Origin: an uncultured Pelosinus sp.
GTDB lineage: Bacteria; Bacillota; Negativicutes; UMGS1260
NCBI GenBank assembly: GCA_900550105.1
Contig: URQW01000006.1
Location: forward strand, 5,407-69,406
Direction of reading: 5' to 3'
DNA: 64,000 nt
In this document: positions 15,403 to 24,345 of the stretch, in pieces
Position numbering within the stretch: position 1 is the first letter of the stretch
Layout of the letters: every line of letters starts with the position of its first letter
The notes under the pieces: generated by a model
Databases searched by the model: none
Told to the model about the DNA's origin: nothing
What the model saw: only the letters and a program-made list of their open reading frames with translations
Position numbers and translations under genes: made by a program

Positions 15403-15993
15403 ATGCAGTTTTGGCGTTATAAACATCGTGTGCTCCTTTTGACAATTTTATGGCTCTTTACCGCTTCGCCGCTAGTCTTTGCTGATTCGTTGTGGAATGA
15501 CTCGGCGCAAAGTATGTTTAGCGATCGTCGGGCTCATTCGATTGGTGACACCCTTACGATTGTAATTAGTGAAAACTCTAGCGCCGTCAGAAGTGGCAAT
15601 GCTTCTAACTCAAAGTCCGGCAGTAATACGCTCAATGCGGGGACAGGTATTTTCCACTTTTTAGCGAGTGCGACAGCGAGCGGCTCGGATTCTTTTTCGG
15701 CAAAAGGCGCTTTAACGAATACAAATACGGTGACTGGCCGTGTTACCGTCCAGGTTGTCGGCGTGAAACCAAATGGTTATCTAATGATTTCCGGCACGCA
15801 GACAATCAATCAAAATGATGAAGTGCAGAAAATTACGGTCACAGGCACGGTAAGGCCTGACGATATTGCTTATGACAATACCATTTTATCTTCGAATGTA
15901 GCGGAAGCGAAATTGAAGATTGAAGGCAATGGTCCTTTGGCGGGGAAACAGCGTCAAGGTATTTTGACACAAGTTTTTAATCTCCTATTCTAA
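15403..15993 (+). CDS. flgH: Flagellar L-ring protein FlgH
   Basis: A 196-residue protein that forms the outer-membrane bushing of the flagellar rod. The core contains FSDRRAHSIGDTLTIVISEN, VTGRVTVQVVGVKPNGYLMI, GTQTINQNDEVQKI and the FlgH motif VRPDDIAYDNTILSSNVAEA. It starts at ATG 15403 behind AAAGGAG. Enterobacterial FlgH is a lipoprotein. Here the signal peptide ends PLVFADSLW and there is no cysteine anywhere in the protein, so it cannot be lipidated. Its presence proves a genuine outer membrane at the flagellar base. Confidence 0.95.
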   Translation: MQFWRYKHRVLLLTILWLFTASPLVFADSLWNDSAQSMFSDRRAHSIGDTLTIVISENSSAVRSGNASNSKSGSNTLNAGTGIFHFLASATASGSDSFSAKGALTNTNTVTGRVTVQVVGVKPNGYLMISGTQTINQNDEVQKITVTGTVRPDDIAYDNTILSSNVAEAKLKIEGNGPLAGKQRQGILTQVFNLLF

Positions 15994-16022
15994 TTGTTTC
16001 GTAGAAAGCTGTGGAGGGTTTT

Positions 16023-17126
16023 ATGCAAAAACGAATTGCAATTCTAGTTCTGCTGCTCTTTTGTCTCGGAATCACTCCGGCCCTTGCCTATCAGTCGACA
16101 CGGATTAAAGATGTGGCGAAAGTGCAAGGGGTACGCAGCAATCAACTAGTTGGATATGGTCTCGTAACCGGTTTAAATGGAACCGGCGATAGTACGAAAA
16201 TCGTGGAAACGCTGCAATCCATATCGAATATGCTAAAGGGCTTTGGCGTAGTGATGAGTCCCTCGCAACTGCAGGCCAAGAATGTGGCTGCTGTTATGGT
16301 TACAGCAGAACTTCCAGCCTTTGCGAAACCAGGCGACACGCTTGATGTGAATGTATCGTCTCTGGGAGATGCCAAAAGCTTACAGGGCGGAGTTCTCTTG
16401 CAGGCGCCCTTGAAAGCAGCTAACGGCTCTGTTTATGCAGTGGCGCAAGGACCTCTGTCCGTGGGCGGCTATACTGCCGGTGGCGGTGGCGCCAGTGCTA
16501 CGAAAAACTTTCCAACTACAGGCCGGGTGCCTGCTGGCGGGATTGTGGAAAAAGATGTACCAGTACAATTTGCCAAAGACGGTGAGATTCGTTTATCCTT
16601 AGGACAGCCCGATTTCACAACAGCTTCGCGTATTGCTGAAGCGATTGACAGCCGGTTTGGTTCTATTTCTTCGGCGAAAGATCCTGGAACCATTGCTGTG
16701 AACATTCCTAGTGAATTTAGCGAAAATGTCGTTGGCTTTGTTTCTGCCTTGGAGGAACTGCCAGTTTATCCTGATGCCATTGCTAAAATTGTTATTAATG
16801 AGCGGACTGGAACGATTGTTTTAGGGACGAATGTAACGATTGATGAAGTGGCTGTGGCGCAAGGTGGTTTGACGGTGAAAATTGGTAAGACAACAGATGT
16901 TTCACAACCAGCGCCTTTTTCGAACGGTTCTACTGTTGTAACAAACAACACGACAGTAGATGTACAAGAAAAGCCTGGACATTTAGTCGTATTACCGCCT
17001 TCCTCCAGTGTGGGCGATGTGGTAAATGCACTCAATGCTGTAGGGGCGACACCGCTTGATATCATATCAATTATTCAGGCAATTAAAGCTTCTGGTGCGC
17101 TTCATGCTGAGCTGCAAATTATTTAA
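16023..17126 (+). CDS. flgI: Flagellar P-ring protein FlgI
   Basis: A 367-residue periplasmic ring protein around the rod in the peptidoglycan layer. The start is ATG 16023, five bases after GGAGGG. The in-frame GTG at 16011 would swallow that site. The signal peptide ends ITPALAYQ. Family marks are RIKDVAKVQGVRSNQLVGYG, LVTGLNGTGD, QLQAKNVAAVMVTAELPAFA, and the C-terminal VGDVVNALNAVGATPLDIIS. It is immediately followed by flgJ. Confidence 0.96.
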   Translation: MQKRIAILVLLLFCLGITPALAYQSTRIKDVAKVQGVRSNQLVGYGLVTGLNGTGDSTKIVETLQSISNMLKGFGVVMSPSQLQAKNVAAVMVTAELPAFAKPGDTLDVNVSSLGDAKSLQGGVLLQAPLKAANGSVYAVAQGPLSVGGYTAGGGGASATKNFPTTGRVPAGGIVEKDVPVQFAKDGEIRLSLGQPDFTTASRIAEAIDSRFGSISSAKDPGTIAVNIPSEFSENVVGFVSALEELPVYPDAIAKIVINERTGTIVLGTNVTIDEVAVAQGGLTVKIGKTTDVSQPAPFSNGSTVVTNNTTVDVQEKPGHLVVLPPSSSVGDVVNALNAVGATPLDIISIIQAIKASGALHAELQII

Positions 17127-17150
17127 ACTTTGAGCAGGAGGCATTCGCTT

Positions 17151-17540
17151 ATGAATGTAGATGCGACAATCACGAATTTGCCTGCTTCTGGTCCTGCCAC
17201 GACTGCGACTTTGCCAAAGTCGGATGGCAGCGAGTTTCGCAGTCAATTTGACCAAGCTATGCAAAAGGGCGCGACGGTAGGACAGGAAGATAAAAAACTG
17301 AAAAAGGTTTGTCAGGACATGGAATCGGTGTTTATTAACATGATGCTAAGCACTATGCGTTCTACTGTGCCCAAAGATTCGCTTTTGGGCGACAGTAACG
17401 AAGATGATATTTTAAAATCCATGCTTGACAGCGAAATGGCTAAAAATCTTTCTCAGGCTGGTGGCATTGGTTTGTCTGATGTGATCTACAAGCAGCTAGC
17501 GCCGCTTAATGCGAAGGCTGCTTATAAAGCAAAGGAATAA
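17151..17540 (+). CDS. flgJ: Rod-binding protein FlgJ (N-terminal domain only)
   Basis: A 129-residue protein. The start is ATG 17151, nine bases after AGGAGG. An upstream in-frame TTG at 17130 lacks a site. Residues about 45-120 are the rod-binding domain: CQDMESVFINMMLSTMRSTV and DSEMAKNLSQAGGIGLSDVI. The glucosaminidase domain of enterobacterial FlgJ is absent, so a separate hydrolase must open the peptidoglycan. It is the last gene of the rod/ring operon before a terminator. Confidence 0.9.
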   Translation: MNVDATITNLPASGPATTATLPKSDGSEFRSQFDQAMQKGATVGQEDKKLKKVCQDMESVFINMMLSTMRSTVPKDSLLGDSNEDDILKSMLDSEMAKNLSQAGGIGLSDVIYKQLAPLNAKAAYKAKE

Positions 17541-17556
17541 TCCCCTAGGATACAGG

Positions 17557-17583
17557 ACCTGACACGAAAGTGTCAGGTTTTGC
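17557..17583 (+). terminator. Terminator of the flagellar rod/ring operon
   Basis: ACCTGACAC (17557-17565) pairs with GTGTCAGGT (17570-17578) around a GAAA loop, then TTTTG. Confidence 0.85.
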
Positions 17584-17615
17584 CTTCTGCAAAACCAAGA
17601 TAAAGAAGGAGAATT

Positions 17616-19013
17616 ATGAAAAAAATCGTACGTCAGTCTATAGTGTTTGCCTTATTTTTAGTTTTGGTGCTGCAAAGCTTTGCGTTTGCGGCTACGGCGA
17701 GTCAAGTTCAGAAAATCCGGTTTAGCCAAGCGTCTGATAAAGTACGTCTTGTTTTGGAAATAGGGGCTTTGCCTGATTATACTGTCGATGCGAGTACGGC
17801 GGGCGAAATTACGATTGATTTGCCTAGTACGACACTCACGGCAGGGGCTGCTCTTCCCGCGATAAAAGATAAGGATATTACGGCAATTCGCTGGGATAAA
17901 GCAGCGGGAAATCATCTTAAGCTTACGATTTCTTTTACAGATAAGGTGACGGCGAAAGTTTTTTCGTTAGCAAATCCCAATCGCCTGGTCATCGATTTAC
18001 TGAAAAGTGGCGATAAAACCGTTACAACGGTAGCGCCAGGGCTCACTTATACCCACTGGCTGCGTAATGAAGCCTTCGGACCGGTAGAAACCTATGTTGT
18101 CGAAGCGGATTTGGCGAAATATAATTTGCGCCCTGTGCTATCAAACACGATCGTACCTGGGTTGGAAGCCGTAAGTGATATGGCGGAACGGAATCAAGCA
18201 GTCGCTGCTATAAACGGTTCTTACTTCGCCCCTAACGGCGAAATTATCGGGCTATTGAAACTGAATGACACGATTGTGAGTATCCCCTATATTACGCGGA
18301 CGGCTTTGGCAATTACAACAGATAATAAACTCGTTTTTGATCAAGTAGATTATCAAGGGAGTATTCGCTTGCCTGATAAGCGCACGTTAGCTATAAACGG
18401 TATTAACTGTGAACGTGGTGAAGATGCTGTGACCCTTTATAATTCTTATTATGGTTCATCTACAAAGACGAATGAGTTTGGCCGCGAATATGTTGTTACA
18501 AATGGCAAGATCACGGCTATTTCACCACAAGATACCAACCTTGTTAGCGGCAGCGTCGTTTTATCGGCTCATGGTACTGCCGCGAAGGCTATGGAAAGCT
18601 TGAAGGTGGGCGATGTAGTTACGATCGAACAGTCTCTTGGTGACGTATTTAATAAAGCTCCTTTTGCCATTGGCGCTGGGCCAACACTCGTACGGGATGG
18701 TAAAGTTTTTTTAACAACAACAGCGGAAGAATTTCCTGATGATATTGCAATCGGTCGAGCGCCGCGCACGGCATTAGGTGTGACGAAGGACAATCATGTG
18801 CTGCTTGTCGTTGTTGATGGTCGTCATGCTAGCAAAGGCTATACGTTAGGAGAATTAGCGAATTTTATGAAAGAGCTAGGTGCTGTCGATGCTATGAATT
18901 TTGACGGCGGCGGCTCCAGCGATATGGTAGTAAAGGACGAAGTGAAAAATAAACCTTCCGATGGTCAAGAGCGGCTAGTGGGTGATGCCTTGATTCTTGT
19001 GCCGAAGAAATGA
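17616..19013 (+). CDS. AMIN-domain phosphodiester glycosidase family protein (NAGPA-like)
   Basis: A 465-residue exported protein. It has a signal peptide (about residues 1-26, SFAFAATA) and an AMIN-like beta domain (about 30-130) with IRFSQASDKVRLVLEI that may bind peptidoglycan or envelope glycans. The NAGPA/DUF2233 domain (about 150-465) has INGSYFAPNGEIIG, GRAPRTALGVTKDN, VVDGRHASKGYTLGELANFM and the catalytic-region MNFDGGGSSDMVV. NAGPA-type enzymes cleave sugar-phosphodiester bonds. In this lineage the target may be envelope glycopolymers, but that is inference. It has its own start region after the flagellar terminator. Confidence 0.88.
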   Translation: MKKIVRQSIVFALFLVLVLQSFAFAATASQVQKIRFSQASDKVRLVLEIGALPDYTVDASTAGEITIDLPSTTLTAGAALPAIKDKDITAIRWDKAAGNHLKLTISFTDKVTAKVFSLANPNRLVIDLLKSGDKTVTTVAPGLTYTHWLRNEAFGPVETYVVEADLAKYNLRPVLSNTIVPGLEAVSDMAERNQAVAAINGSYFAPNGEIIGLLKLNDTIVSIPYITRTALAITTDNKLVFDQVDYQGSIRLPDKRTLAINGINCERGEDAVTLYNSYYGSSTKTNEFGREYVVTNGKITAISPQDTNLVSGSVVLSAHGTAAKAMESLKVGDVVTIEQSLGDVFNKAPFAIGAGPTLVRDGKVFLTTTAEEFPDDIAIGRAPRTALGVTKDNHVLLVVVDGRHASKGYTLGELANFMKELGAVDAMNFDGGGSSDMVVKDEVKNKPSDGQERLVGDALILVPKK

Positions 19014-19019
19014 TTTATG

Positions 19020-19047
19020 TTGCTTTCGTTTGATAATCAGCTATAAT
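19020..19047 (+). promoter_or_regulatory. Candidate sigma-A promoter for the small exported protein and S55 gene
   Basis: TTGCTT (19020-19025), a 16-base spacer and TATAAT (19042-19047). It lies immediately after the glycosidase stop. Confidence 0.5.
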
Positions 19048-19094
19048 GAAGGTAGGAAGTTACTTTGAGTAAAGAGGTAAAAGGGGTGTTTATT

Positions 19095-19406
19095 ATGGGC
19101 ACCAAAATGAAAATTGTTTGTATAACCATTCTATTGGTGGCGCTAGTTGCGGCCTATTCATCAGCTGCCGGGCTAGTTGATCAAAAAGGCGTTGTGCCGG
19201 GAAAAGTTGCGGCGCAGAGTCTCGTTACTGAGGGAATGCATGTTTCGGTGGGGACGCCTCTGGTTATGGTAGCAACGCCAGTCGGTCTCGTTCCGGCTAC
19301 TAGAGCGAATGTGAACGGTGTTGTTCGTCAGGTCCTTGTGCAACCAGGCGACACAGTAAATACAGGAGATGTGCTGGTCCGCTTGGAAGCAGTGCAGAGA
19401 CGATAG
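19095..19406 (+). CDS. Small exported barrel-sandwich (biotinyl/lipoyl-like) protein
   Basis: A protein of about 103 residues. The start is best at ATG 19095 behind AAAGGGG. A TTG at 19065 would add ten residues before the signal peptide. After a signal segment (about 1-25) it has the hinge-like pattern of a barrel-sandwich hybrid domain: VTEGMHVSVGTPLVMVAT, then NGVVRQVLVQPGDTVNTGDV and LVRLE. No lysine sits in a biotinylation or lipoylation motif, so it is probably not modified. Such half-motifs also occur in efflux adaptor proteins. It lies just before the S55 protein and may be co-transcribed. The function is unknown. Confidence 0.72.
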   Translation: MGTKMKIVCITILLVALVAAYSSAAGLVDQKGVVPGKVAAQSLVTEGMHVSVGTPLVMVATPVGLVPATRANVNGVVRQVLVQPGDTVNTGDVLVRLEAVQRR

Positions 19407-19411
19407 AGAGG

Positions 19412-21271
19412 ATGAGCTTTTTGGGGAAATTTTTGCGGGTGCTGTTCATAACTTTGCTGACAGTCCTGATGGGTTGTCTGCCGATAGCTATGGCAGCGCC
19501 TGATTTTTTGCCTGTGGATCAGATTCAGCCAGGCATGACAGGCATTGCCAAGACAGTTGTCTCTGGTACGAAAATCGAGGAGTTTAATGTAGAAGTTCTC
19601 GGTGTTATGAAAGGAAAAGGCCCGAGTGGCGATTTAATTCTTGTTAAGACATCAGGCTCGGTCATTGATCGGACTGGCGGTATTGCTGAAGGAATGAGCG
19701 GCAGTCCTGTCTATATCCAAGGGAAATTAGTGGGAGCCATTGCTTATGGTTGGCCCAATGCGGATCATCGCGTAGGAATGGTTACACCCATTGGCGACAT
19801 GATCAAAACGTTTGATTTTAATCCGACGACTCCGACGGAACCGGAGCTGATAAAAGAGCCAGAGGCGGACAATGCAGCCGAAGCGCCTGATCAAACCGGA
19901 AAGGGCTCCGATGACGGCCCAGAAGAAGCTGAGCCAGGCGTAGTACTTAAGAAAGCCTCTGACAAGAAGACTCGTTTTTTTGCGCCGCTCAATACACCAT
20001 TAATGGTATCTGGCTATAGTGCGGCGGCATTAGATCGTTTAACAAGTGATCTTGCTCCCCTTCATCTCGTCCCTTTTTCCGTGGGCGATGCGCCAAGTGG
20101 CACAAATTATGGACCAATTGAACCAGGTAGCGCCATTGGCGTTCAACTGGTCCGTGGCGACGTATCGATCGGCGCCTTGGGAACCGTGACTTATGTGGAT
20201 GGCAATAACGTATTAGCTTTCGGGCATCCCTTTCTTAAACGAGGCACAGTGAATTATTTTGCCACAAATGCCTACATTTTCACGACGGTAATTGGTCAGG
20301 AAAGTTCTTTTAAAGTTGGAACAACTGGCGACTTAGTGGGAACGATTACCCAAGACCGCGGCGCCGGAATTTCTGGGCAGCTCAATCAGTTTCCTTATGT
20401 AATTCCTTTCGCGGTAACAATCCAAGATAAGGATTTAGGCCGGACACAAGAGTCAGACTACCAGGTGGTGCAAGATGAAGAACTTGCGCCAATTCTCGGA
20501 GCTACTGGTGTTTTTAACGCCATAGACAAAGCGATGGACCGCCAAGGCGGCGGGACAGCAAAGGTTACCTTCGAAATAACGGGACGCAATCTTCCAGGCG
20601 AAACGTTAAAGCGGGAAAATATGTTTTATGCACCTGGTAAAATCAGTGAAATGGCTGTAGGCGAAGTTCATGAAGCATTAGATTTATTGACAAGCAATAT
20701 TTTTTCCCATGTAGATTTATTTGATGTGAAGGTAAACGTAGAGGTAGAAGCGGCGCGGAAGACTGCGACCATTCTTAGCGCCAAAGCGGCGAAAGGGGAA
20801 GCAAAAGCCGGTGATACCGTTGCTATTGACGTAACCTTAAAGCCTTATCGCGGCGCACCTGTCGTCAAAACAGTTCAATATCAAGTGCCCAAAAACCAAT
20901 CTTCTGGCAATATGCTACTGGAAGTGCGCGGCGGCGGTATGGTGCCTTTGGCTGACTTGCTGTTAAAACGGCAAGGAATTGATGTTGATGCGTTGCGCGG
21001 TGATGCGAAAAAACGTACCTTTGCTTCGGTAGTGAATAAATTAGCTACACGTGACCGTAATAATGATATTGTCGTGGAAATTCTTGAAAATCAAGGCGAG
21101 GAAAACGATGGTCCCGCAATTGCTAAGGGGAATAAAGCCACCAATAAAACTTCTGCGGCAACAGCTGTTTCCAACGCAAAAGCGTCTAATGATGCAGCAA
21201 AAGCAAAAGTGAATGCAGCAACTGACTTTGTCATTGACGGCGATACACAAATTACGATTATGGTAAAATAA
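19412..21271 (+). CDS. SpoIVB-type S55 peptidase domain protein, exported
   Basis: A protein of up to 619 residues. ATG 19412 overlaps the ribosome-site-like GAGAGG, so TTG 19421 is an equally likely start. The signal peptide ends PIAMAAPD. The N-terminal domain has the S55 fold seen in SpoIVB: QIQPGMTGIAKTVVSGTKIE, the nucleophile motif AEGMSGSPVYIQGKLVGAIA, and the later GHPFLKRGTVNYFATNAYIF. There is no PDZ domain as in SpoIVB. The second half is a long beta-rich region, and the tail from about residue 570 is low-complexity and rich in Ala, Lys and Asn. It is widespread in Negativicutes as an S55 domain protein. The substrate is unknown. Confidence 0.85.
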   Translation: MSFLGKFLRVLFITLLTVLMGCLPIAMAAPDFLPVDQIQPGMTGIAKTVVSGTKIEEFNVEVLGVMKGKGPSGDLILVKTSGSVIDRTGGIAEGMSGSPVYIQGKLVGAIAYGWPNADHRVGMVTPIGDMIKTFDFNPTTPTEPELIKEPEADNAAEAPDQTGKGSDDGPEEAEPGVVLKKASDKKTRFFAPLNTPLMVSGYSAAALDRLTSDLAPLHLVPFSVGDAPSGTNYGPIEPGSAIGVQLVRGDVSIGALGTVTYVDGNNVLAFGHPFLKRGTVNYFATNAYIFTTVIGQESSFKVGTTGDLVGTITQDRGAGISGQLNQFPYVIPFAVTIQDKDLGRTQESDYQVVQDEELAPILGATGVFNAIDKAMDRQGGGTAKVTFEITGRNLPGETLKRENMFYAPGKISEMAVGEVHEALDLLTSNIFSHVDLFDVKVNVEVEAARKTATILSAKAAKGEAKAGDTVAIDVTLKPYRGAPVVKTVQYQVPKNQSSGNMLLEVRGGGMVPLADLLLKRQGIDVDALRGDAKKRTFASVVNKLATRDRNNDIVVEILENQGEENDGPAIAKGNKATNKTSAATAVSNAKASNDAAKAKVNAATDFVIDGDTQITIMVK

Positions 21272-21285
21272 TTTTGCTTTTTCAG

Positions 21286-21322
21286 GCAGGCAATATCTTA
21301 TACAGATATTGCCTGCTTTCTC
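21286..21322 (+). terminator. Terminator after the S55 protein gene
   Basis: A perfect 12-bp stem, GCAGGCAATATC (21286-21297) with GATATTGCCTGC (21305-21316), then TTTC. Confidence 0.85.
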
Positions 21323-21420
21323 GCATCTCTTTGTCGAAAAAACGCTCGCAAGCAGGGAATTTCTCTGTTGATAGGGAATAAAGATACTACGATTTTGAAG
21401 GGGCTGAGGAAAAAGAAGCC

Positions 21421-22188
21421 ATGCTAAGTAAAGTATTGAGTGAAATCGGTAAAGCAACCATTCGTTTATTTGAAAGTGCTGGCCGTAGTTTTTATATGCT
21501 GCGCGATGCTTTTATGCTCTTACCTGCGGCGAATAGTCGTCATGTGTTGCAGCAGATGGGTCATTTAGGGGCAGATTCTTTGCCTATTGTTTTGCTTACC
21601 ATGTTATTTACCGGTATGGTTATGACAGTGCAGATTGCCCATGAATTTATTAAATATGGCGCGCAATCATCAGTCGGCGGCGTCATTGCTATTGCTATGG
21701 GGCGCGAATTAGCGCCGGTGCTCACTGGTGTTGTTGTGGCAGGCCGTGTTGGGGCGGCCATTACCGCTGAAATTGGTTCGATGAAAGTAACGGAGCAGAT
21801 TGATGCTCTTCGAGTGATGGCGGTCAATCCAATTGCTTATTTAGTAGCGCCACGACTGCTTGCCTGTTTGATCATGGTGCCGGCGCTTGTGGTATTAGGT
21901 GATGTAATTGGTACTTTAGGCGGCTACTTTATGGCTACAAGCTATGCCGGTATTGCCGAGTCGACTTTTATTCACTCTATTCAGGTCTTTTCTGTGCCGA
22001 ATGATGTGACAGGCGGGCTCATCAAAGCCATGTTTTTTGGTATGATTGTTGCTCTCGTGGGGTGTCATAAAGGCTTAACCACAGAAAACGGCGCGGAGGG
22101 AGTCGGTAAAGCCACGACAGGCTCTGTCGTTACTTCGATTATTTTAATATTTATTAGCAATTATTTTTTATCTTTGTTACTTTATTAG
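21421..22188 (+). CDS. mlaE: Mla phospholipid ABC transporter permease MlaE
   Basis: A 255-residue inner-membrane permease with five to six membrane segments. MlaE signatures are GADSLPIVLLTMLFTGMVMT, GRELAPVLTGVVVAGRVGAA and ITAEIGSMKVTEQIDALRVM, then AVNPIAYLVAPRLLA. The start is ATG 21421. It is followed by mlaF and mlaD. The complex moves phospholipids between inner and outer membranes to keep outer-leaflet asymmetry. No mlaA, mlaB or mlaC lies nearby. Confidence 0.95.
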   Translation: MLSKVLSEIGKATIRLFESAGRSFYMLRDAFMLLPAANSRHVLQQMGHLGADSLPIVLLTMLFTGMVMTVQIAHEFIKYGAQSSVGGVIAIAMGRELAPVLTGVVVAGRVGAAITAEIGSMKVTEQIDALRVMAVNPIAYLVAPRLLACLIMVPALVVLGDVIGTLGGYFMATSYAGIAESTFIHSIQVFSVPNDVTGGLIKAMFFGMIVALVGCHKGLTTENGAEGVGKATTGSVVTSIILIFISNYFLSLLLY

Positions 22189-22212
22189 CGCCAATAGCAA
22201 GGAGGAATGCCG

Positions 22213-22971
22213 ATGATTCGCTTGGAAGAGGTGAGCTTGTCTTTAGGCAACCGCCTTATTTTACAAGATATCAATTTAACAGTAGAAACAGGGGAGACCA
22301 TGGTCATTATCGGACCAAGCGGGTCTGGTAAGAGTACGTTGCTTCGCCTGATGATTGGTCTTCTGAAACCAACACAAGGGAAAATATATATAGATAACTG
22401 TGAAATTTCTACTTTGAACGAAACGCAGCTGAATCAAGTACGATTACGAATGGGAATGGTGTTTCAGTATTCAGCGCTCTTTGATTTTTTGACGGTAGGC
22501 GAAAATGTCGCCTTTGGGTTGCGTGAGCATGGTCAGAAAAGCGAAGCAGACATAGCCAAAGTCGTGCGCCGTTGTCTCAGAATGGTGGGGCTATGGGGCC
22601 GTGAAAACGACTGGCCAAATGAACTTTCCGGCGGGATGAAAAAACGAGTGAGCTTGGCCCGGGCTATTGCGACAGAGCCGCAAATTCTGCTTTATGATGA
22701 ACCTTCCGCCGGTTTGGATCCGATAATGTCTTCCACGATTGACCGCCTGATTGTTAGTACGCAGCGGCGCATGCGCGTGACCAGTCTAGTAGTGACGCAT
22801 CATATGGATAGCGCTTTTGCCATTGCTGATCGCATGGCCATGATTCATGAAGGCCGCATTCTTCAAGTTGGCAAACCGGAAGAGTTTAAAAACTCGCAAA
22901 ACCCTCTGATTGAACGGTTTATTTATGGCGCAAAACAGCGCGACTTAATGAAAAGGAGGAACGATTTGTGA
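22213..22971 (+). CDS. mlaF: Mla phospholipid ABC transporter ATPase MlaF
   Basis: A protein of about 252 residues. The start is ATG 22213, spaced properly from AAGGAGGA. ATG 22207 overlaps that site. Walker A is GPSGSGKST, the Q-loop VFQYSALFDFLTVGENVAFG is MlaF-like, the signature is LSGGMKKRVSLARAI, Walker B is LLYDEPSAGLDP and the H-loop is VTHH. It powers the MlaE permease. It overlaps mlaD by four bases, implying translational coupling. Confidence 0.96.
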   Translation: MIRLEEVSLSLGNRLILQDINLTVETGETMVIIGPSGSGKSTLLRLMIGLLKPTQGKIYIDNCEISTLNETQLNQVRLRMGMVFQYSALFDFLTVGENVAFGLREHGQKSEADIAKVVRRCLRMVGLWGRENDWPNELSGGMKKRVSLARAIATEPQILLYDEPSAGLDPIMSSTIDRLIVSTQRRMRVTSLVVTHHMDSAFAIADRMAMIHEGRILQVGKPEEFKNSQNPLIERFIYGAKQRDLMKRRNDL

Positions 22972-24245
22972 TAAGTACAGAAGCCAAAGTCGGAGCGATG
23001 ACACTAGCGGCGCTGACGCTTTTGGCGGGAATGATTATAAGTCTGAGTCACTTTAGTTTTGGTGAAAAAGGCTATCCTGTTTCCGTTTTATTTCGCGATG
23101 TGGCTGGCCTCGTGCCAGGCAATATTGTGCGTTATGCTGGCGTGCAAGTTGGCCGGGTCGAAACCGTGTCCATTGAGCCTGGTGCAATTCGTGTCGTTAT
23201 GCAAATCAAAAAAGATACAGCGATACCGGCTCAGTCGCATTTTACGATCGGGTCTGACGGACTGCTTGGCGAAAAGTTCATTTCTATTGTTCCGCCAGCG
23301 GCAGCCGATAGTTCGATGCTAGAACCAGGCGCTATTGTGCAAGGCGATGAGCCGCAGGGGCTCGCTACTCTCATAGCCTCAGCGGAAAAAGTTCTTGGCG
23401 ATGTTCATGCACTCGTACAATCATTAAATGATATTCTTGGCGATGAGAAAGTTAAGACGGCGTTAAAAGATTCAGCGCTCAATGCCAAAGTTATTACGGA
23501 TAATTTAAATGCCTTATCCGCAAGTTTGGCAAGAATGGCCGTAAATAATGAACAAGATGTAAATGCCATGGTTCAGAATATGCGGGCCATGTCAGAGAGC
23601 CTGCGGCTCGTAGCCGATCGCGTGGATTCCATGCTGAGTCGCGTCGATAATAATGGCCAGACGGCCTCTGATCTGGCGGCAGCCGTACATAATATTAAGC
23701 TGACAAGTGATCGGATTGAGGCGATGGCGAAATCGCTCGAAGGCGTTGTAACTGATCCGAAAACAGCGGCGAATCTGAAAGAAACACTGCAAAACGTCCA
23801 TGATGCCAGTGAAAAGGCAAACAAGCTGCTAAGTAAGGTCAGCAATATTTCAGCTAGCGGCTCTGTTGATGCTTTTTATAATCCCAAACGGGGCAAATAT
23901 CGCACCGATGCAGATCTAAGGGTGCAGTTTACACCACAAAATTATGCTTTAATGGGGGTGGATTCTATCGGTGATGGCAGTCGACTTAATTTTCAAGTAG
24001 GGAGTGAAACAAATGGTTTTGGCAAACGCATGGGAGTCATTAGCGGCAAGGCCGGCGTCGGTCTTGATGCGCAAGTGGGCGAACAAATGCGTTTTTCTGT
24101 CGATGTTTATGATCCTAATGCAGTGAAGGTAAGACTGCGCAGTGAGTACAAACTGTCCGATAGTATCTCTCTGATTGGTCAAACCGATAGCATCAATCGC
24201 GAGGCTAGCCAAAATACGTATTTTGGTTTACGTCATGCCTTCTAA
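22968..24245 (+). CDS. mlaD: MlaD with long C-terminal extension (transenvelope lipid conduit)
   Basis: A 425-residue protein starting at GTG 22968 inside the mlaF stop. It has one N-terminal membrane segment (about 9-28) and an MCE domain (about 38-115) with VSVLFRDVAGLVPGNIVRYA and then GVQVGRVETVSI. A long helical region follows (about 125-285, with heptad-like LNALSASLARMAVNNEQDVN). The last 135 residues or so alternate polar and apolar strands and end in YFGLRHAF, an aromatic-terminated outer-membrane barrel signature. E. coli MlaD has about 183 residues and no barrel. An equivalent fused MlaD has been described in Veillonella parvula as a bridge between the membranes. The barrel here is read from pattern only. 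Confidence 0.9.
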   Translation: MISTEAKVGAMTLAALTLLAGMIISLSHFSFGEKGYPVSVLFRDVAGLVPGNIVRYAGVQVGRVETVSIEPGAIRVVMQIKKDTAIPAQSHFTIGSDGLLGEKFISIVPPAAADSSMLEPGAIVQGDEPQGLATLIASAEKVLGDVHALVQSLNDILGDEKVKTALKDSALNAKVITDNLNALSASLARMAVNNEQDVNAMVQNMRAMSESLRLVADRVDSMLSRVDNNGQTASDLAAAVHNIKLTSDRIEAMAKSLEGVVTDPKTAANLKETLQNVHDASEKANKLLSKVSNISASGSVDAFYNPKRGKYRTDADLRVQFTPQNYALMGVDSIGDGSRLNFQVGSETNGFGKRMGVISGKAGVGLDAQVGEQMRFSVDVYDPNAVKVRLRSEYKLSDSISLIGQTDSINREASQNTYFGLRHAF

Positions 24246-24248
24246 ATG

Positions 24249-24277
24249 TTGACACTAGAGGGAAAGGACCCTATAAT
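24249..24277 (+). promoter_or_regulatory. Consensus sigma-A promoter of the tolC-like gene
   Basis: TTGACA (24249-24254), exactly 17 bases, then TATAAT (24272-24277). It lies about 70 bases before the ATG, so the leader is long. A short dyad TGACT/AGTCA follows in the leader. Confidence 0.85.
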
Positions 24278-24345
24278 AAATTCATAATTGACTCGCTAGT
24301 CACCCTGGCGGCACTTTGTAATTCATAAGGAGGATTTAATACATA

